Positions 27,369-36,753 of a DNA stretch of 64,000 nt are shown here, piece by piece (position 1 is the stretch's first letter; each line of letters begins with the position of its first letter). Where the stretch lies: contig NZ_CP095046.1 in NCBI RefSeq assembly GCF_022919215.1, positions 1,416,501-1,480,500 of the forward strand, read 5' to 3'. The position numbers and the translations under genes are program-made. Below the pieces are notes generated by a model, which saw only the letters and a program-made list of their open reading frames with translations, was not told the origin of the DNA and did no database searches. The DNA comes from Hymenobacter cellulosilyticus. Its GTDB lineage: Bacteria > Bacteroidota > Bacteroidia > Cytophagales > Hymenobacteraceae.

Positions 27369-30300
27369 TTATTTGTAAGTCTTCTCGTAGAAGCGCAGGT
27401 ACTCCTCCACATCCTTGCTTTGCAGCAGCAGCGGGAGGTTATCAATACCGATAATGAGGGTTTGGTAACCCGCACCCCGCAATTTGCTCAGCGGCGACTG
27501 AGGCCCGCGTAGCTTCAGAGCATAGTTCTGCGCCACTTTCGCGCCGGGCAGGGACTGTACTACTACCAAGTCCATATTGTCGCCGAGCAGTACTGGCTGT
27601 ACCTGCAGGTTGTTGGCGCGGTAGAAGCGGTTGTTGTAGGTAACTAACTGAGCCGGCAGGCCCTGGGCAGGAGCCGCTCCTTTCGGGAAAGTCAGCACCA
27701 CTGCGTGCCCGGCCGTCAAGTTGGTGGCATACGGCGTGGCAGGCTTCTCGGGACAGGAGGTGGGGAAGTAGGTGCCGGGGGCGTATTGGTTGGCGCTGGC
27801 GTAGTGGCCGGGGCCGGCGTGACGGGGGCTGCGGTAGCCGGAGGGGTAGTAGCCGGAGTAGTAGAAGCAGCGGCAGCCGCGGCGGCAGCGGCTATTTCTC
27901 TTTTGCTCAGAACCTTCTTTCGGGCGGCAGGCTTAGTGGGCGTGGCTTTAGTTTCGGGAGCTGGTGCTGCCGGAGTTGGTATGGCTGGGGTAGGGGTGGT
28001 AGCATCTGGAGCCGGCACTGCCGGAACCGGAGCTTTGGTAGGCGGCTCAGATTTGACCGGGGCCGGCGGGGGCGTTATCAAAGACGCCGGCGTTTCGTCG
28101 GGAGCATAGAATATCCGCATTCGGTTTTCTACCTCGCCCGGCCGGAACATCGACACCGCCGGCTTGTCGGTTGAGGCTAGGGCCCCGGCAATCTGGCCTT
28201 CTTCGTAGCGCTTATAGCTGGCCAGCAACTCCTTTGCCTGCCCGTTGAGGGGACTCTCGGGATATTCTTTCAAAAATTTCTCTACGGCTGGCTTGGCTGC
28301 TGCCGGAGGCTGGGTCCGGATAACCAGTAGGGTGCTCAAGTAAGCCACCCGGTCGTTCAGGTCACTTACCGGGGTTTGCTTTTTGGTGCGGGCCAGCACG
28401 GCGGTAGCCTTCTTAAACTCCTGCTTCTTGTAGAAAGCAAAGGCTGAGTCGAGCTGAATGGCCACTTTCTCATTGGCCAGCGAGGCACGCCGCAGATACT
28501 CCGGGTCGGCCACAAGGCGGGCATACGACGAGTTGGGATACTCCTGGCGCAGGCGCTGGGCATAAGCCTCAGCCTTGGGGTCGTTCTGTTCCTTATAAGT
28601 CAGGTAGAGGCTGTAGAAAACCTCCGGAGAGTGCTTGCTCTGCGGAAAACGGGCCACCAGCTTCTCATAGGTTTCGGCGGCGCGGGCCGGCTCTTTCAGC
28701 TGCTGCCCATAGATAGCGCCCAGGGCAAACAGGGCCTCTTCCACTTGCTTCTGGGAAGCCTGCAGCTGAGCTTCGGTCAGGGGCAGGTTCTGGCGGTAGG
28801 TAGCAGCCAGTAGGCGGGCCTGGGTGGCCGGGTCTGCGGCAGCAGAAAGCGTAGCATCCCCCACCGGGTTAACCCGCGTGCTGCTCCCGCCCGCAATAGT
28901 CAGGGGTACGTTGCCGCCCTGGGCGGTAGCCGGCGAAGATGAAATCTGGCTGCTGGTACGCCAGTTGTCCTGCAACTGCCGGTCGCCCCAGCGGCGGACG
29001 AACTCAGCCTTGGCCGTGCTTAGCGCGGTCGGGTTGTCGAAGTAAAAGAGTGCGCCACCGGCGCCGTTGGCCAAGGCTAGCGGGTCCACGTTCGACTCGC
29101 CGGGCCGTAGGGCACTGACGCCGCTGGCTGCCTGCTGCTCCATCCGGGCGGTGCGCTCCTGCTGCGCTGCTATCCGGTCGGCTTCCTGCTTACGGGCTGT
29201 TATTTCGGCTGTGGCAAAAGTCAGCAGCTGGGTGCGCAGCGCGGCCGAGTCCAGCCGGGCCAGAGCCTGCAGACTATCCTGGGTTTCAACGGTGGTAATC
29301 TGCTTGGCAAACTCCCGCAGGATGTCGCTGCGCTCAGCGGTGGCGGCATATTCGGGAGCCGCCCGGTCCATGTTCTGCACGGTGCTGTCGTAGTAGGCGG
29401 CTGCCAGCCGGTACTTCTGCAGGTTCTCGTAGTAGATGCGGCCCGAAAGCAGAAAGGTGTAGGCTTTCTGAGCCCGGTTGGTGCTATTAGCCCGCGCCGC
29501 TTTACGCAGCAGGGCCAGGGACTTGTCGTACTGCTGCTGCCGGTATTCCAGCCGCGCCATTTCGTAGTATATCTTGTCGGTATATTCCTTGTTCTTGGTA
29601 TCCTTGAGCAGCTTGGCGAAGTACTTGTCCAGGCGGGCCCGGTCCGTGGCGTTCAAATCCGAAACCTGGCCCAGCATCAGCTTCGAGAAGAAGTCGAGCT
29701 CATAGGGCGGGTTCTTCTTCAGAATCCTGTTCAGCTGCGCGTACGCTTCCTTGTCCTGCCCGCCGGCCTGGTAGAGCTGGGCCAGAATGTAGCGCGTGCG
29801 TGACTGTTCATTCTTGGGCGAGATATAGGGAGTGGCCTTTTCGAGGTTGACGATGGCCTGTTTCTGGTCGCCGGTAAGCAAGAAGTACTCGGCCCGAGTC
29901 AGAAACAGCTCCCGGGCATTCTGCTCCACGCCTTGTTCCTTATCGAGCAGGTCCGATACGGCCGCGGCATTTTCGTATTCCTTCAGGGCCAGAAACGTGC
30001 GCATCAACCAGATCAGCGCCTCGTGCTTGGCATTAGGATCCTTGCTGGTCGTGTTGACGTACTTAAAGGTCTTGCCCGCGTCCTCGTACTCCTTCTTATA
30101 ATAGCGTGCCTTGCCGATAACCAGGTAGCTGTCATCGGTCCAGTCGGAGCCGGGGCGGTGCTGAATCGGGAGGGAGGCCTTCTTGATGATATCGTCCAGG
30201 TCGGCCGTCACCCGGCCCACCGTTGCGTCATCCAGGGTTGGAAACAGCGGCAGCACCCGGTTATAATCGTTGACGCGGGCCTGATATAAGGTAGCCTCGG

Positions 30301-30502
30301 TGGCGCGCAGCTTCTCGCGGGCCAGGAAAAAGCCGTTGTCGCGGGCCACGATGTTCTCGTAGGTGCGGCCTACCACGGACTTACGTTCCGAAGAGCAGGC
30401 AGCCACGCCCAGCAGCAGGGCAACCGGGGCAATAAGCAGGCGGAAAAGCGGATACTTTGTCAAAGCAGATAGTAGAGTCGAGGCCTGGGGTAGCAGATTC
30501 AA
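27369..30502 (-). CDS. porW: T9SS periplasmic TPR lipoprotein PorW/SprE (frameshifted)
   Basis: Large lipoprotein needed for type IX secretion and gliding in other Bacteroidota, thought to link the trans-envelope motor to the outer-membrane translocon. The lipobox is GVAAC at about residue 35. Some 15 TPR-like helical pairs follow (for example GKARYYKKEYEDAGKTF, ARLEYRQQQYDKSLALLRKA, YEKLVARFPQSKHSPEVFY). After residue 800 comes a Pro/Ala/Thr-rich linker with a run of nine Ala, and then a conserved 120-residue C-terminal domain. That domain is split off by a missing base at 27750-27752. Repaired length is 1,044 residues. It is divergent from the atp operon. Confidence 0.88.
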
Positions 30503-30679
30503 ACGCGCAGTCTCCGCCGATTCGTTCGCTCCGGCAGCCTGCGCTGCTTCTACAACGCAGCACTTTGGGTAAAATTACGGTTTTTCCGTAGCCCCCACCG
30601 TTTGCTTGCGTATCTGGCAGCATATCGGCTGTCAGTGCCCGGAAAATCAATACTTTCGCACCCCAAACCTGCTTCCGTC

Positions 30680-30919
30680 ATGGCCGCTGCTTCTCCCTCA
30701 CCCCAAGACCCCAACGAAACCGACCGGCTCCGGGCGTTTGCCAAGTATTCCGGGCTCGGCTTTCAGATGCTGGCTATAATAGGAGTGTGTGCCTGGGGAG
30801 GCGTAAAGCTCGACGAGTATTTCCACAACGACAAGCCCTGGTACACCATCGGCCTGATGGTATTCGGCCTGATTGCCGCCACCTACCAGGTTATCCGCTC
30901 CCTTTCCCGCAACGAATAG
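30680..30919 (+). CDS. atpZ: AtpZ/AtpI-family ATP synthase accessory protein
   Basis: A 79-residue membrane protein with two hydrophobic helices: MLAIIGVCAWGGVKLDEYF, then PWYTIGLMVFGLIAATYQVI, with the family's G-x-KLD loop between them. It opens the ATP synthase operon, as in other bacteria where this family helps c-ring or F1Fo assembly. ATG 30680 is preferred to an upstream start, since the earlier residues are not conserved and the divergent porW promoter must lie there. Confidence 0.85.
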   Translation: MAAASPSPQDPNETDRLRAFAKYSGLGFQMLAIIGVCAWGGVKLDEYFHNDKPWYTIGLMVFGLIAATYQVIRSLSRNE

Positions 30920-30930
30920 AATTTCCAGCT

Positions 30931-31334
30931 GTGCAGTTTCTTCGCAACTTTTTGATTTTCTGCGCCATTATCTGGGCCATCATGTATGGCTTGCAGATGC
31001 AGTTCGGCGCCACTGTCATTCATCCGCTGGCCTACTACATTCTGGGCTTCTTTGCCGTACTCACCGGCGTCACCTACTGGCTGACGGCAGTGCTGCTCAA
31101 GGCCAATCCCGACGGGTTTATGGTCGCCTTCTTCGGGGCATGGTGCTGCGGCTCCTTCTGTCGCTGACGCTGGTGCTGGTCTTCCTCTATAAAGGTGGCG
31201 GCAAGCAGGGCCACGGGACCTGGACATTTCTCGGGAGCTTCTTCTTAATGTATTTCTTATTTGCCGGGTTTGAAATCTGGAGCATCCTGAGTAACTTGCG
31301 CCCGTTTTCAAAACCGGGTGAAAGCCAATTGTGA
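30931..31334 (+). CDS. Membrane protein of the ATP synthase operon, i-like (frameshifted)
   Basis: Four hydrophobic segments in 134 residues (FLRNFLIFCAIIWAIMYG, LAYYILGFFAVLTGVTYWL, MVLRLLLSLTLVLVFLY, WTFLGSFFLMYFLFAGFEI). Position between atpZ and atpB suggests an AtpI/UncI-like accessory protein; sequence alone does not prove it. The best start is GTG at 30931, 12 bases after the atpZ stop. A missing G in the run at 31135-31138 breaks the frame between helices two and three; with one G added the halves join as FFGGMVLRLL. Confidence 0.75.
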
Positions 31335-31367
31335 AGGTTTTGTGAGCAACAACCTAACCCTCTTTGA

Positions 31368-32432
31368 ATGAAGCGTTTACTGATAGCTCTCTTTTGCATT
31401 CTTTCGCTTCCTGTGTTTGCCAACGAACCCGCCGCAACACAGGCCGAAGCTACCGACAAGGAGGCCTTCAGCCCCGGGGAGATGATTCTGCACCATATCG
31501 GGGACGCTCACGAATGGCATTTCGCCACCCTCGGCGACGAAGAACACGGTACGCACCTCACGCTGCCGCTGCCCGTTATTGCTTATCAACCGGCCAAGGG
31601 CCTGAGTGTTTTCTCTTCCTCGCAGCTGGCCCACGGCCAGGCCTACAATGGCCTGAAGCTGGAGCATGAGCATCTCGTGGCCGAAGACGGCGGCAAGGTA
31701 TACGATTTCTCGATTACCAAAAACGTAGCCTCGCTTATTCTGAGCGGTATTATTCTGCTGCTCGTGTTTACGGCCGTGGCCCGTGGCTACCGCAAAAACC
31801 ACGGCGGTGCGCCCCGCGGTGTCCAGTCGTTCTTTGAGCCCATCGTAGTTTTCATCCGCGACGAGGTAGCCAAGAAGTCTATCGGACCGAAGTATGAGCG
31901 CTACATGCCGTATTTGCTGACCATCTTCTTCTTTATCTGGTTCAACAACCTGCTGGGGTTGATGCCCGGTGCTGCCAACCTCACCGGCAACATTGCCGTG
32001 ACGATGACCCTGGCGCTGCTGACGCTGATTATCACGCTGGCCAGTTCCAACAAGAACTACTGGGCCCACATCTTCGCTACGCCCGGCGTACCGAAGCCCC
32101 TGCTGATTATCATGATTCCGGTAGAACTCGTCGGCGTGGTGGTAAAGCCCTTCTCCCTGATGATTCGTTTGTTCGCCAACATCACGGCCGGCCACATTGT
32201 AATCCTGAGCTTCATTTCGCTCATCTTCATCTTCCAGAGCATCTTCATCAGCCCCGTGACCCTGGCCTTTGGCCTGTTCATCAACATACTGGAGCTGCTG
32301 GTTGCCATTCTGCAGGCTTACATCTTCACCCTGCTCACGGCCATGTACATTGGCGGCGCAGTGGAAGAACACCACGATGCCGACTACCAGATGGGCGGTG
32401 GCGACGGTGCCGAGCAGGCCCACGCCCACTAG
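31368..32432 (+). CDS. atpB: ATP synthase Fo subunit a
   Basis: Proton half-channel subunit of the Fo motor. After a signal-like N-terminus (MKRLLIALFCILSLPVFA) and a His-rich outer region typical of Bacteroidota subunits a come the conserved helices. These include FFFIWFNNLLGLMPG, the essential arginine in LMIRLFANITAGHIVI, and a last helix LEVLVAILQAYIFTLL-like (LELLVAILQAYIFTLL). The C-terminus is His/Asp-rich. 354 residues, intact. Confidence 0.95.
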   Translation: MKRLLIALFCILSLPVFANEPAATQAEATDKEAFSPGEMILHHIGDAHEWHFATLGDEEHGTHLTLPLPVIAYQPAKGLSVFSSSQLAHGQAYNGLKLEHEHLVAEDGGKVYDFSITKNVASLILSGIILLLVFTAVARGYRKNHGGAPRGVQSFFEPIVVFIRDEVAKKSIGPKYERYMPYLLTIFFFIWFNNLLGLMPGAANLTGNIAVTMTLALLTLIITLASSNKNYWAHIFATPGVPKPLLIIMIPVELVGVVVKPFSLMIRLFANITAGHIVILSFISLIFIFQSIFISPVTLAFGLFINILELLVAILQAYIFTLLTAMYIGGAVEEHHDADYQMGGGDGAEQAHAH

Positions 32433-32471
32433 TCTTCCTTCCCTCATTTTTTGTTTTTCACTCCCCACTAA

Positions 32472-32741
<270 letters not shown>

Positions 32742-32883
32742 AGCTAGGGGCACTGCCTGAGCAGCCCGCTGCGCATCGCTTCGGCGCACGGCGCGGCGGG
32801 CTGACTTGGCTTTCTGGGGTTGCTGGAATGGCCGGTTTACCGCTTTTCTCTTCCTTGATCCACCCACTTCCTACTCTGAGTAT

Positions 32884-33378
32884 ATGGACTTAATAACCCC
32901 CAATATTGGCCTGATCTTCTGGCAGCTGGTGATTTTCCTCATCGTGCTGTTTCTGCTGGCCAAATTTGCCTGGAAACCCATTCTTGGCTCCCTCAAAGAG
33001 CGTGAGGATTCGATTGAAAGCGCCCTGCGCATGGCCGAACAGGCCAAGCTCGAAATGCAGCAGCTGAAAGCCGGTAACGAAAAGCTCATCGCCGAAGCCC
33101 GTATGGAGCGCGACAAGATGATGCAGGAAGCTACCCTAATGGCGAACCAGCTCATCGAGCAGGCCAAGGACAAGGCTACCGAAGAAGGCAGCCGCATGAT
33201 CATGCAGGCCCGCGAAGCCATTCAGAATGAGAAACACGCTGCGCTGACCGAGGTGAAGAACACGGCCGCCAAGCTTTCCATCGATATTGCTGAGCGCATT
33301 CTGCGCCGTGAACTGGCTGATGCCGGCTCCCAGCAGCAACTCGTGGACTCGTACCTGAAGGATGTAAAGTTGAATTAG
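32884..33378 (+). CDS. atpF: ATP synthase Fo subunit b
   Basis: Peripheral stalk subunit: one N-terminal membrane helix (GLIFWQLVIFLIVLFLLAKF) and a long charged helix for dimerisation (LKEREDSIESALRMAEQA onward), ending in a part that binds subunit delta. 164 residues, the usual size. ATG 32884 is used since the codons before it are not conserved and lie in a GC-rich spacer with an inverted repeat (about 32757-32805). Confidence 0.95.
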   Translation: MDLITPNIGLIFWQLVIFLIVLFLLAKFAWKPILGSLKEREDSIESALRMAEQAKLEMQQLKAGNEKLIAEARMERDKMMQEATLMANQLIEQAKDKATEEGSRMIMQAREAIQNEKHAALTEVKNTAAKLSIDIAERILRRELADAGSQQQLVDSYLKDVKLN

Positions 33379-33457
33379 TAGTGAGTACTCGGTCGTGAGC
33401 TGCCTGCTGCTTTACCGCTCAGGTGCTTGCTGCCAACTACCAGCTACTCAATACTAA
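33375..33457. repeat. Imperfect inverted repeat between atpF and atpH
   Basis: TTAGTAGTGAGTA at 33375-33387 is matched in inverted form at 33445-33457 with 12 of 13 bases. The 57-base interior includes CTTGCTGCCAACTACC, also found at 1508-1523 beside the hairpin upstream of the CDF gene. Confidence 0.6.
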
Positions 33458-33462
33458 GAACG

Positions 33463-34026
33463 ATGTCAGAACAACGAGTTGCCTCCCGCTACGCCAAGTC
33501 CTTGCTGGATCTGGCCGAGGAGCGTGGAACGCTGGAGCAAGTAAAGCTCGACATGGACCTGTTCCGCAAAACGCTGGAGCAAAACCGTGACCTGCGCTTG
33601 CTGCTGCGCAATCCCATCGTGAAATCCGATAAGAAGCTGGCGATTCTGCGGGCTATTTTCGGCGGCAAAGTGTCGGAAATCACGGAGAAGTTTTTCTCCA
33701 TTGTGACCCAGCACAACCGCGAAAGCGCCCTGGAATGGGTAGCCACCGAGTTTCAAAGTCAGTACGACGCCCTGCGCGGCATGCAGGTAGCCCAGGTTAC
33801 CACCGCGGCCCCGCTGGCACCGGCCTTGCGCGAGCAGCTGAACACGATTGTTCGCGAACAGTCGGGTTTGCAGAACGTTACGCTCGAAGAAAAGGTTGAT
33901 GAGTCGCTGATTGGTGGCTTCATCCTGCGGGTCGGCGACCGTCAGCTCGACGAGTCGGTTCGCAACAGCTTGCGCAAGCTGCGCAATTCTTTTAAAGAGA
34001 ACCCCTACCAACACCATATAAATTAA
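33463..34026 (+). CDS. atpH: ATP synthase F1 subunit delta
   Basis: Links F1 alpha subunits to the b stalk. Typical start [20 protein letters not shown], middle [18 protein letters not shown], and the C-terminal motif [20 protein letters not shown]. About 187 residues. ATG 33463 places the conserved start at residue 5. It ends 4 bases before the atpA start. Confidence 0.94.
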   Translation: MSEQRVASRYAKSLLDLAEERGTLEQVKLDMDLFRKTLEQNRDLRLLLRNPIVKSDKKLAILRAIFGGKVSEITEKFFSIVTQHNRESALEWVATEFQSQYDALRGMQVAQVTTAAPLAPALREQLNTIVREQSGLQNVTLEEKVDESLIGGFILRVGDRQLDESVRNSLRKLRNSFKENPYQHHIN

Positions 34027-34030
34027 CAAC

Positions 34031-35613
34031 ATGGCAGACGTGCGTCCGGATGAAGTATCCGCCATTCTGCGGGAGCAGCTGTCCAACTTCAAGACTGAAG
34101 CCGAACTCGAAGAGGTTGGTACGGTTCTGCAGGTTGGTGACGGTGTAGCCCGCATCTACGGGCTGGGCAATGCCCAGTCGGGGAATTGATTGAATTTGAA
34201 AACGGCCTGCAAGCGCTGGTTCTCAACCTGGAAGAAGACAACGTAGGTGCCGTAATGCTCGGCGACTACAGCGGAATCCGGGAAGGCGCCACCGTAAAGC
34301 GGACCAATAAGATTGCTTCGATCCAGGTTGGTGAGGGCATCATCGGGCGCGTAGTAAACACGCTCGGTCAGCCCATCGACGGCCGCGGCCCTATTGCCGG
34401 CGATACGTTCGACATGCCCCTGGAGCGTAAGGCTCCCGGTGTAATCTACCGTCAGCCCGTAACCGAGCCCATGCAGACGGGTATCAAGGCTATCGACGCT
34501 ATGATTCCGATTGGCCGGGGTCAGCGGGAGCTCATCATCGGCGACCGTCAGACGGGTAAGTCGACGGTAGCTCTTGACGCCATCTTGAACCAGCGCGAGT
34601 TCTTCGAGCGCGGCGAGCCGGTTTTCTGCATCTACGTAGCCGTAGGCCAGAAAGCTTCGACCGTAGCCCAGGTAGTAAACGCCCTGCAGCGCGGTGGCGC
34701 CATGGACTACACCGTGGTAGTAGCCGCTTCGGCTTCCGACCCGGCGCCAATGCAGTTCTTTGCTCCCTTCACCGGTGCCGCCATCGGCGAATTCTTCCGT
34801 GATACGGGCCGTCCTGCTCTGGTTGTCTACGACGACTTGTCGAAGCAGGCCGTAGCCTACCGCGAAGTGTCGCTGCTGCTGCGTCGTCCTCCCGGACGTG
34901 AGGCATATCCCGGTGACGTATTCTACCTGCACAGCCGCCTGCTCGAGCGTGCCGCGAAGATCAACTCTTCCGATTCGATTGCCGCCGACATGAACGACCT
35001 GCCCCAGAGCATCAAGCACCTGGTGAAAGGTGGTGGCTCGCTGACGGCTCTGCCCATCATCGAGACTCAGGCTGGTGACGTTTCGGCGTACATCCCGACG
35101 AACGTAATTTCGATTACGGACGGTCAGATCTTCCTCGAAACCAACCTTTTCAACTCCGGTGTGCGCCCCGCCATCAACGTCGGTATCTCGGTATCGCGCG
35201 TAGGTGGTAACGCTCAGATCAAGTCGATGAAGAAGGTGGCTGGTACGCTGAAGCTCGACCAGGCTCAGTTCCGCGAGCTGGAAGCCTTCGCCAAGTTCGG
35301 CTCCGACCTGGACGCCTCGACCAAGCTCACCATCGAGCGGGGCCGTCGTAACCTCGAAATCCTGAAGCAGCCCCAGTTCTCACCCGTAAAGGTGGAAGAC
35401 CAGGTGGCCATCATCTACGCCGCTACCAACGGTCTGCTCGACCAGGTGCCCGTAGACAAGGTTCGGGCCTTCGAAACCGAGTTCCGCCAGGTGATGCAGT
35501 CGCGCCACCCCGAGGAGCTCAAGGCCCTGAAGGCCGGCAAGCTGGATGATAACATCACCGGCGCCATCCGTCAGGTTGCCAAAGACCTGTCGGCGGTTTA
35601 CGCTTCCAAGTAA
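34031..35613 (+). CDS. atpA: ATP synthase F1 subunit alpha (frameshifted)
   Basis: Non-catalytic nucleotide-binding subunit of F1. [17 protein letters not shown] at the N-terminus, then [17 protein letters not shown]. Here a missing G in the run at 34180-34183 gives a false stop after about 50 codons. The rest has the P-loop [25 protein letters not shown], and the ATPase alpha/beta signature region [14 protein letters not shown]. One added base gives 527 residues, the standard length. A broken alpha subunit would be crippling, which supports a sequencing error. Confidence 0.95.
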
Positions 35614-35621
35614 TTCATTGG

Positions 35622-35703
35622 TTGTCAGTTGTTGGTTGTCAGTTGTCAGGAGAAGGCCGCAGGGTCTTACCCAAACTGACAACCGACAACGAGCAACTGA
35701 CAA
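35622..35703. repeat. 28-bp inverted repeat between atpA and atpG
   Basis: Left arm 35622-35649 and right arm 35676-35703 are complementary at 25 of 28 positions, with a 26-base interior. The arms are built from repeated TTGTCAGTTG / GTTGTC words. There is no T run, and it lies inside an operon, so it is more likely an mRNA processing hairpin or a small mobile-type repeat than a terminator. Confidence 0.75.
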
Positions 35704-35718
35704 CTTATTTTCACGAGA

Positions 35719-36612
35719 ATGGCTAGCTTAAAAGAAGTCCGCAACCGCATTGTATCGGTGCAAAGCACGCAGCAAATCACCAAAGCCATGAAAATGGTGG
35801 CGGCCGCCAAGCTGCGTCGGGCCCAGGACAACATCCTGCGCATGCGCCCTTACGCCCAGCGGCTCAACAGCATTCTGAGCAACCTCACCAGCCTGGCCGG
35901 CGACGACGTAGTGAGCGAGTACGGCGAGCAGCGCGAGGTGCGCCGCGTGCTGATCATCGCCATTACTTCCGACCGGGGCCTGGCCGGAGCTTTCAACAGC
36001 AACATCTTCAAAGGGGTGAATGCCCTGATTGCGGAGCGTTACGCTGCTCAGGCTGCTGCCGGCACCATTACGGTATTGGCCATTGGCAAGCGCGCCCACG
36101 AGTACTTCTCGAAGCGCGGCCCCGTACTGGGCAACTACACCCACGTGTTTAGCCAGCTGTCGTTTGAAACGGTTCGCGTAGCGGCCGAGCAGGCGATGGA
36201 AGGCTTCCGCACCGGGCAGTTCGACGAGGTAACGATGGTGTACAACGAGTTCAAGAACGTGGCCACGCAGATCGTGCGGGCGGAGCAGCTGTTGCCATTG
36301 GTGCCGGTGGAGGCTCCTGCTGCGGCCGCTGCTACCTCGAACGTGGACTACATCTTCGAGCCCTCGAAAGAGGAAATCGTGCAGACCCTGATTCCCCAGT
36401 CGCTAAAGGTGCAGCTGTATAAGGCCGTACTGGAAAGCAACGCTTCGGAGCACGGCGCCCGCATGACGGCCATGGACAAAGCCACCGACAACGCTGGTGA
36501 ACTGCTCAAGTCGCTCAAGCTTACCTACAACCGCACCCGTCAGGCGGCTATTACCACCGAGATTCTCGAAATCGTGGGTGGGGCCGAAGCTCTGGCGGCC
36601 AGCCGCGGCTAA
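35719..36612 (+). CDS. atpG: ATP synthase F1 subunit gamma
   Basis: Central rotor shaft of F1. The N-terminal helix MASLKEVRNRIVSVQSTQQ with ITKAMKMVAAAKLRRAQ and the C-terminal helix MTAMDKATDNAGELLKSL with NRTRQAAITTEILEIVGG are the two halves of the coiled coil. 297 residues. It is the last gene of the operon; atpD and atpC are absent and must be elsewhere. Its last codons (36600-36621) are duplicated exactly 2.2 kb downstream. Confidence 0.96.
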   Translation: MASLKEVRNRIVSVQSTQQITKAMKMVAAAKLRRAQDNILRMRPYAQRLNSILSNLTSLAGDDVVSEYGEQREVRRVLIIAITSDRGLAGAFNSNIFKGVNALIAERYAAQAAAGTITVLAIGKRAHEYFSKRGPVLGNYTHVFSQLSFETVRVAAEQAMEGFRTGQFDEVTMVYNEFKNVATQIVRAEQLLPLVPVEAPAAAAATSNVDYIFEPSKEEIVQTLIPQSLKVQLYKAVLESNASEHGARMTAMDKATDNAGELLKSLKLTYNRTRQAAITTEILEIVGGAEALAASRG

Positions 36613-36621
36613 GGAAACGCT
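36600..36621 (+). repeat. 22-bp direct repeat, copy 1 (atpG 3' end)
   Basis: Spans the last codons and stop of atpG and nine following bases, starting CAGCCGCGGC and ending GGAAACGCT. It contains the 10-bp palindrome AGCCGCGGCT. An identical copy lies at 38819-38840. Confidence 0.95.
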
Positions 36622-36635
36622 GTTTAATTATTCAG

Positions 36636-36675
36636 AACAGCCAGCTTTTCTTCTCGAAAAGCTGGCTGTTTTTTT
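36636..36675 (+). terminator. Terminator now following atpG
   Basis: A perfect 14-bp stem (36636-36649 with 36657-36670), loop of 7, then five T. If the 22-bp duplication marks an insertion, this hairpin came with the inserted segment. Confidence 0.92.
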
Positions 36676-36753
36676 AATGTCTTTTGGTCGGATGAGTTTG
36701 CCAACTGTACTTCTGTTGTCCGTTTCCTAGCTAATTAATTCATTAACCATTGC

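Noticed and set aside
34031..35613. atpA as a pseudogene or programmed frameshift
   Set aside because: The break is a single G run like two dozen others in the window, there is no slippery site with a stimulatory structure, and the subunit is essential to the complex.
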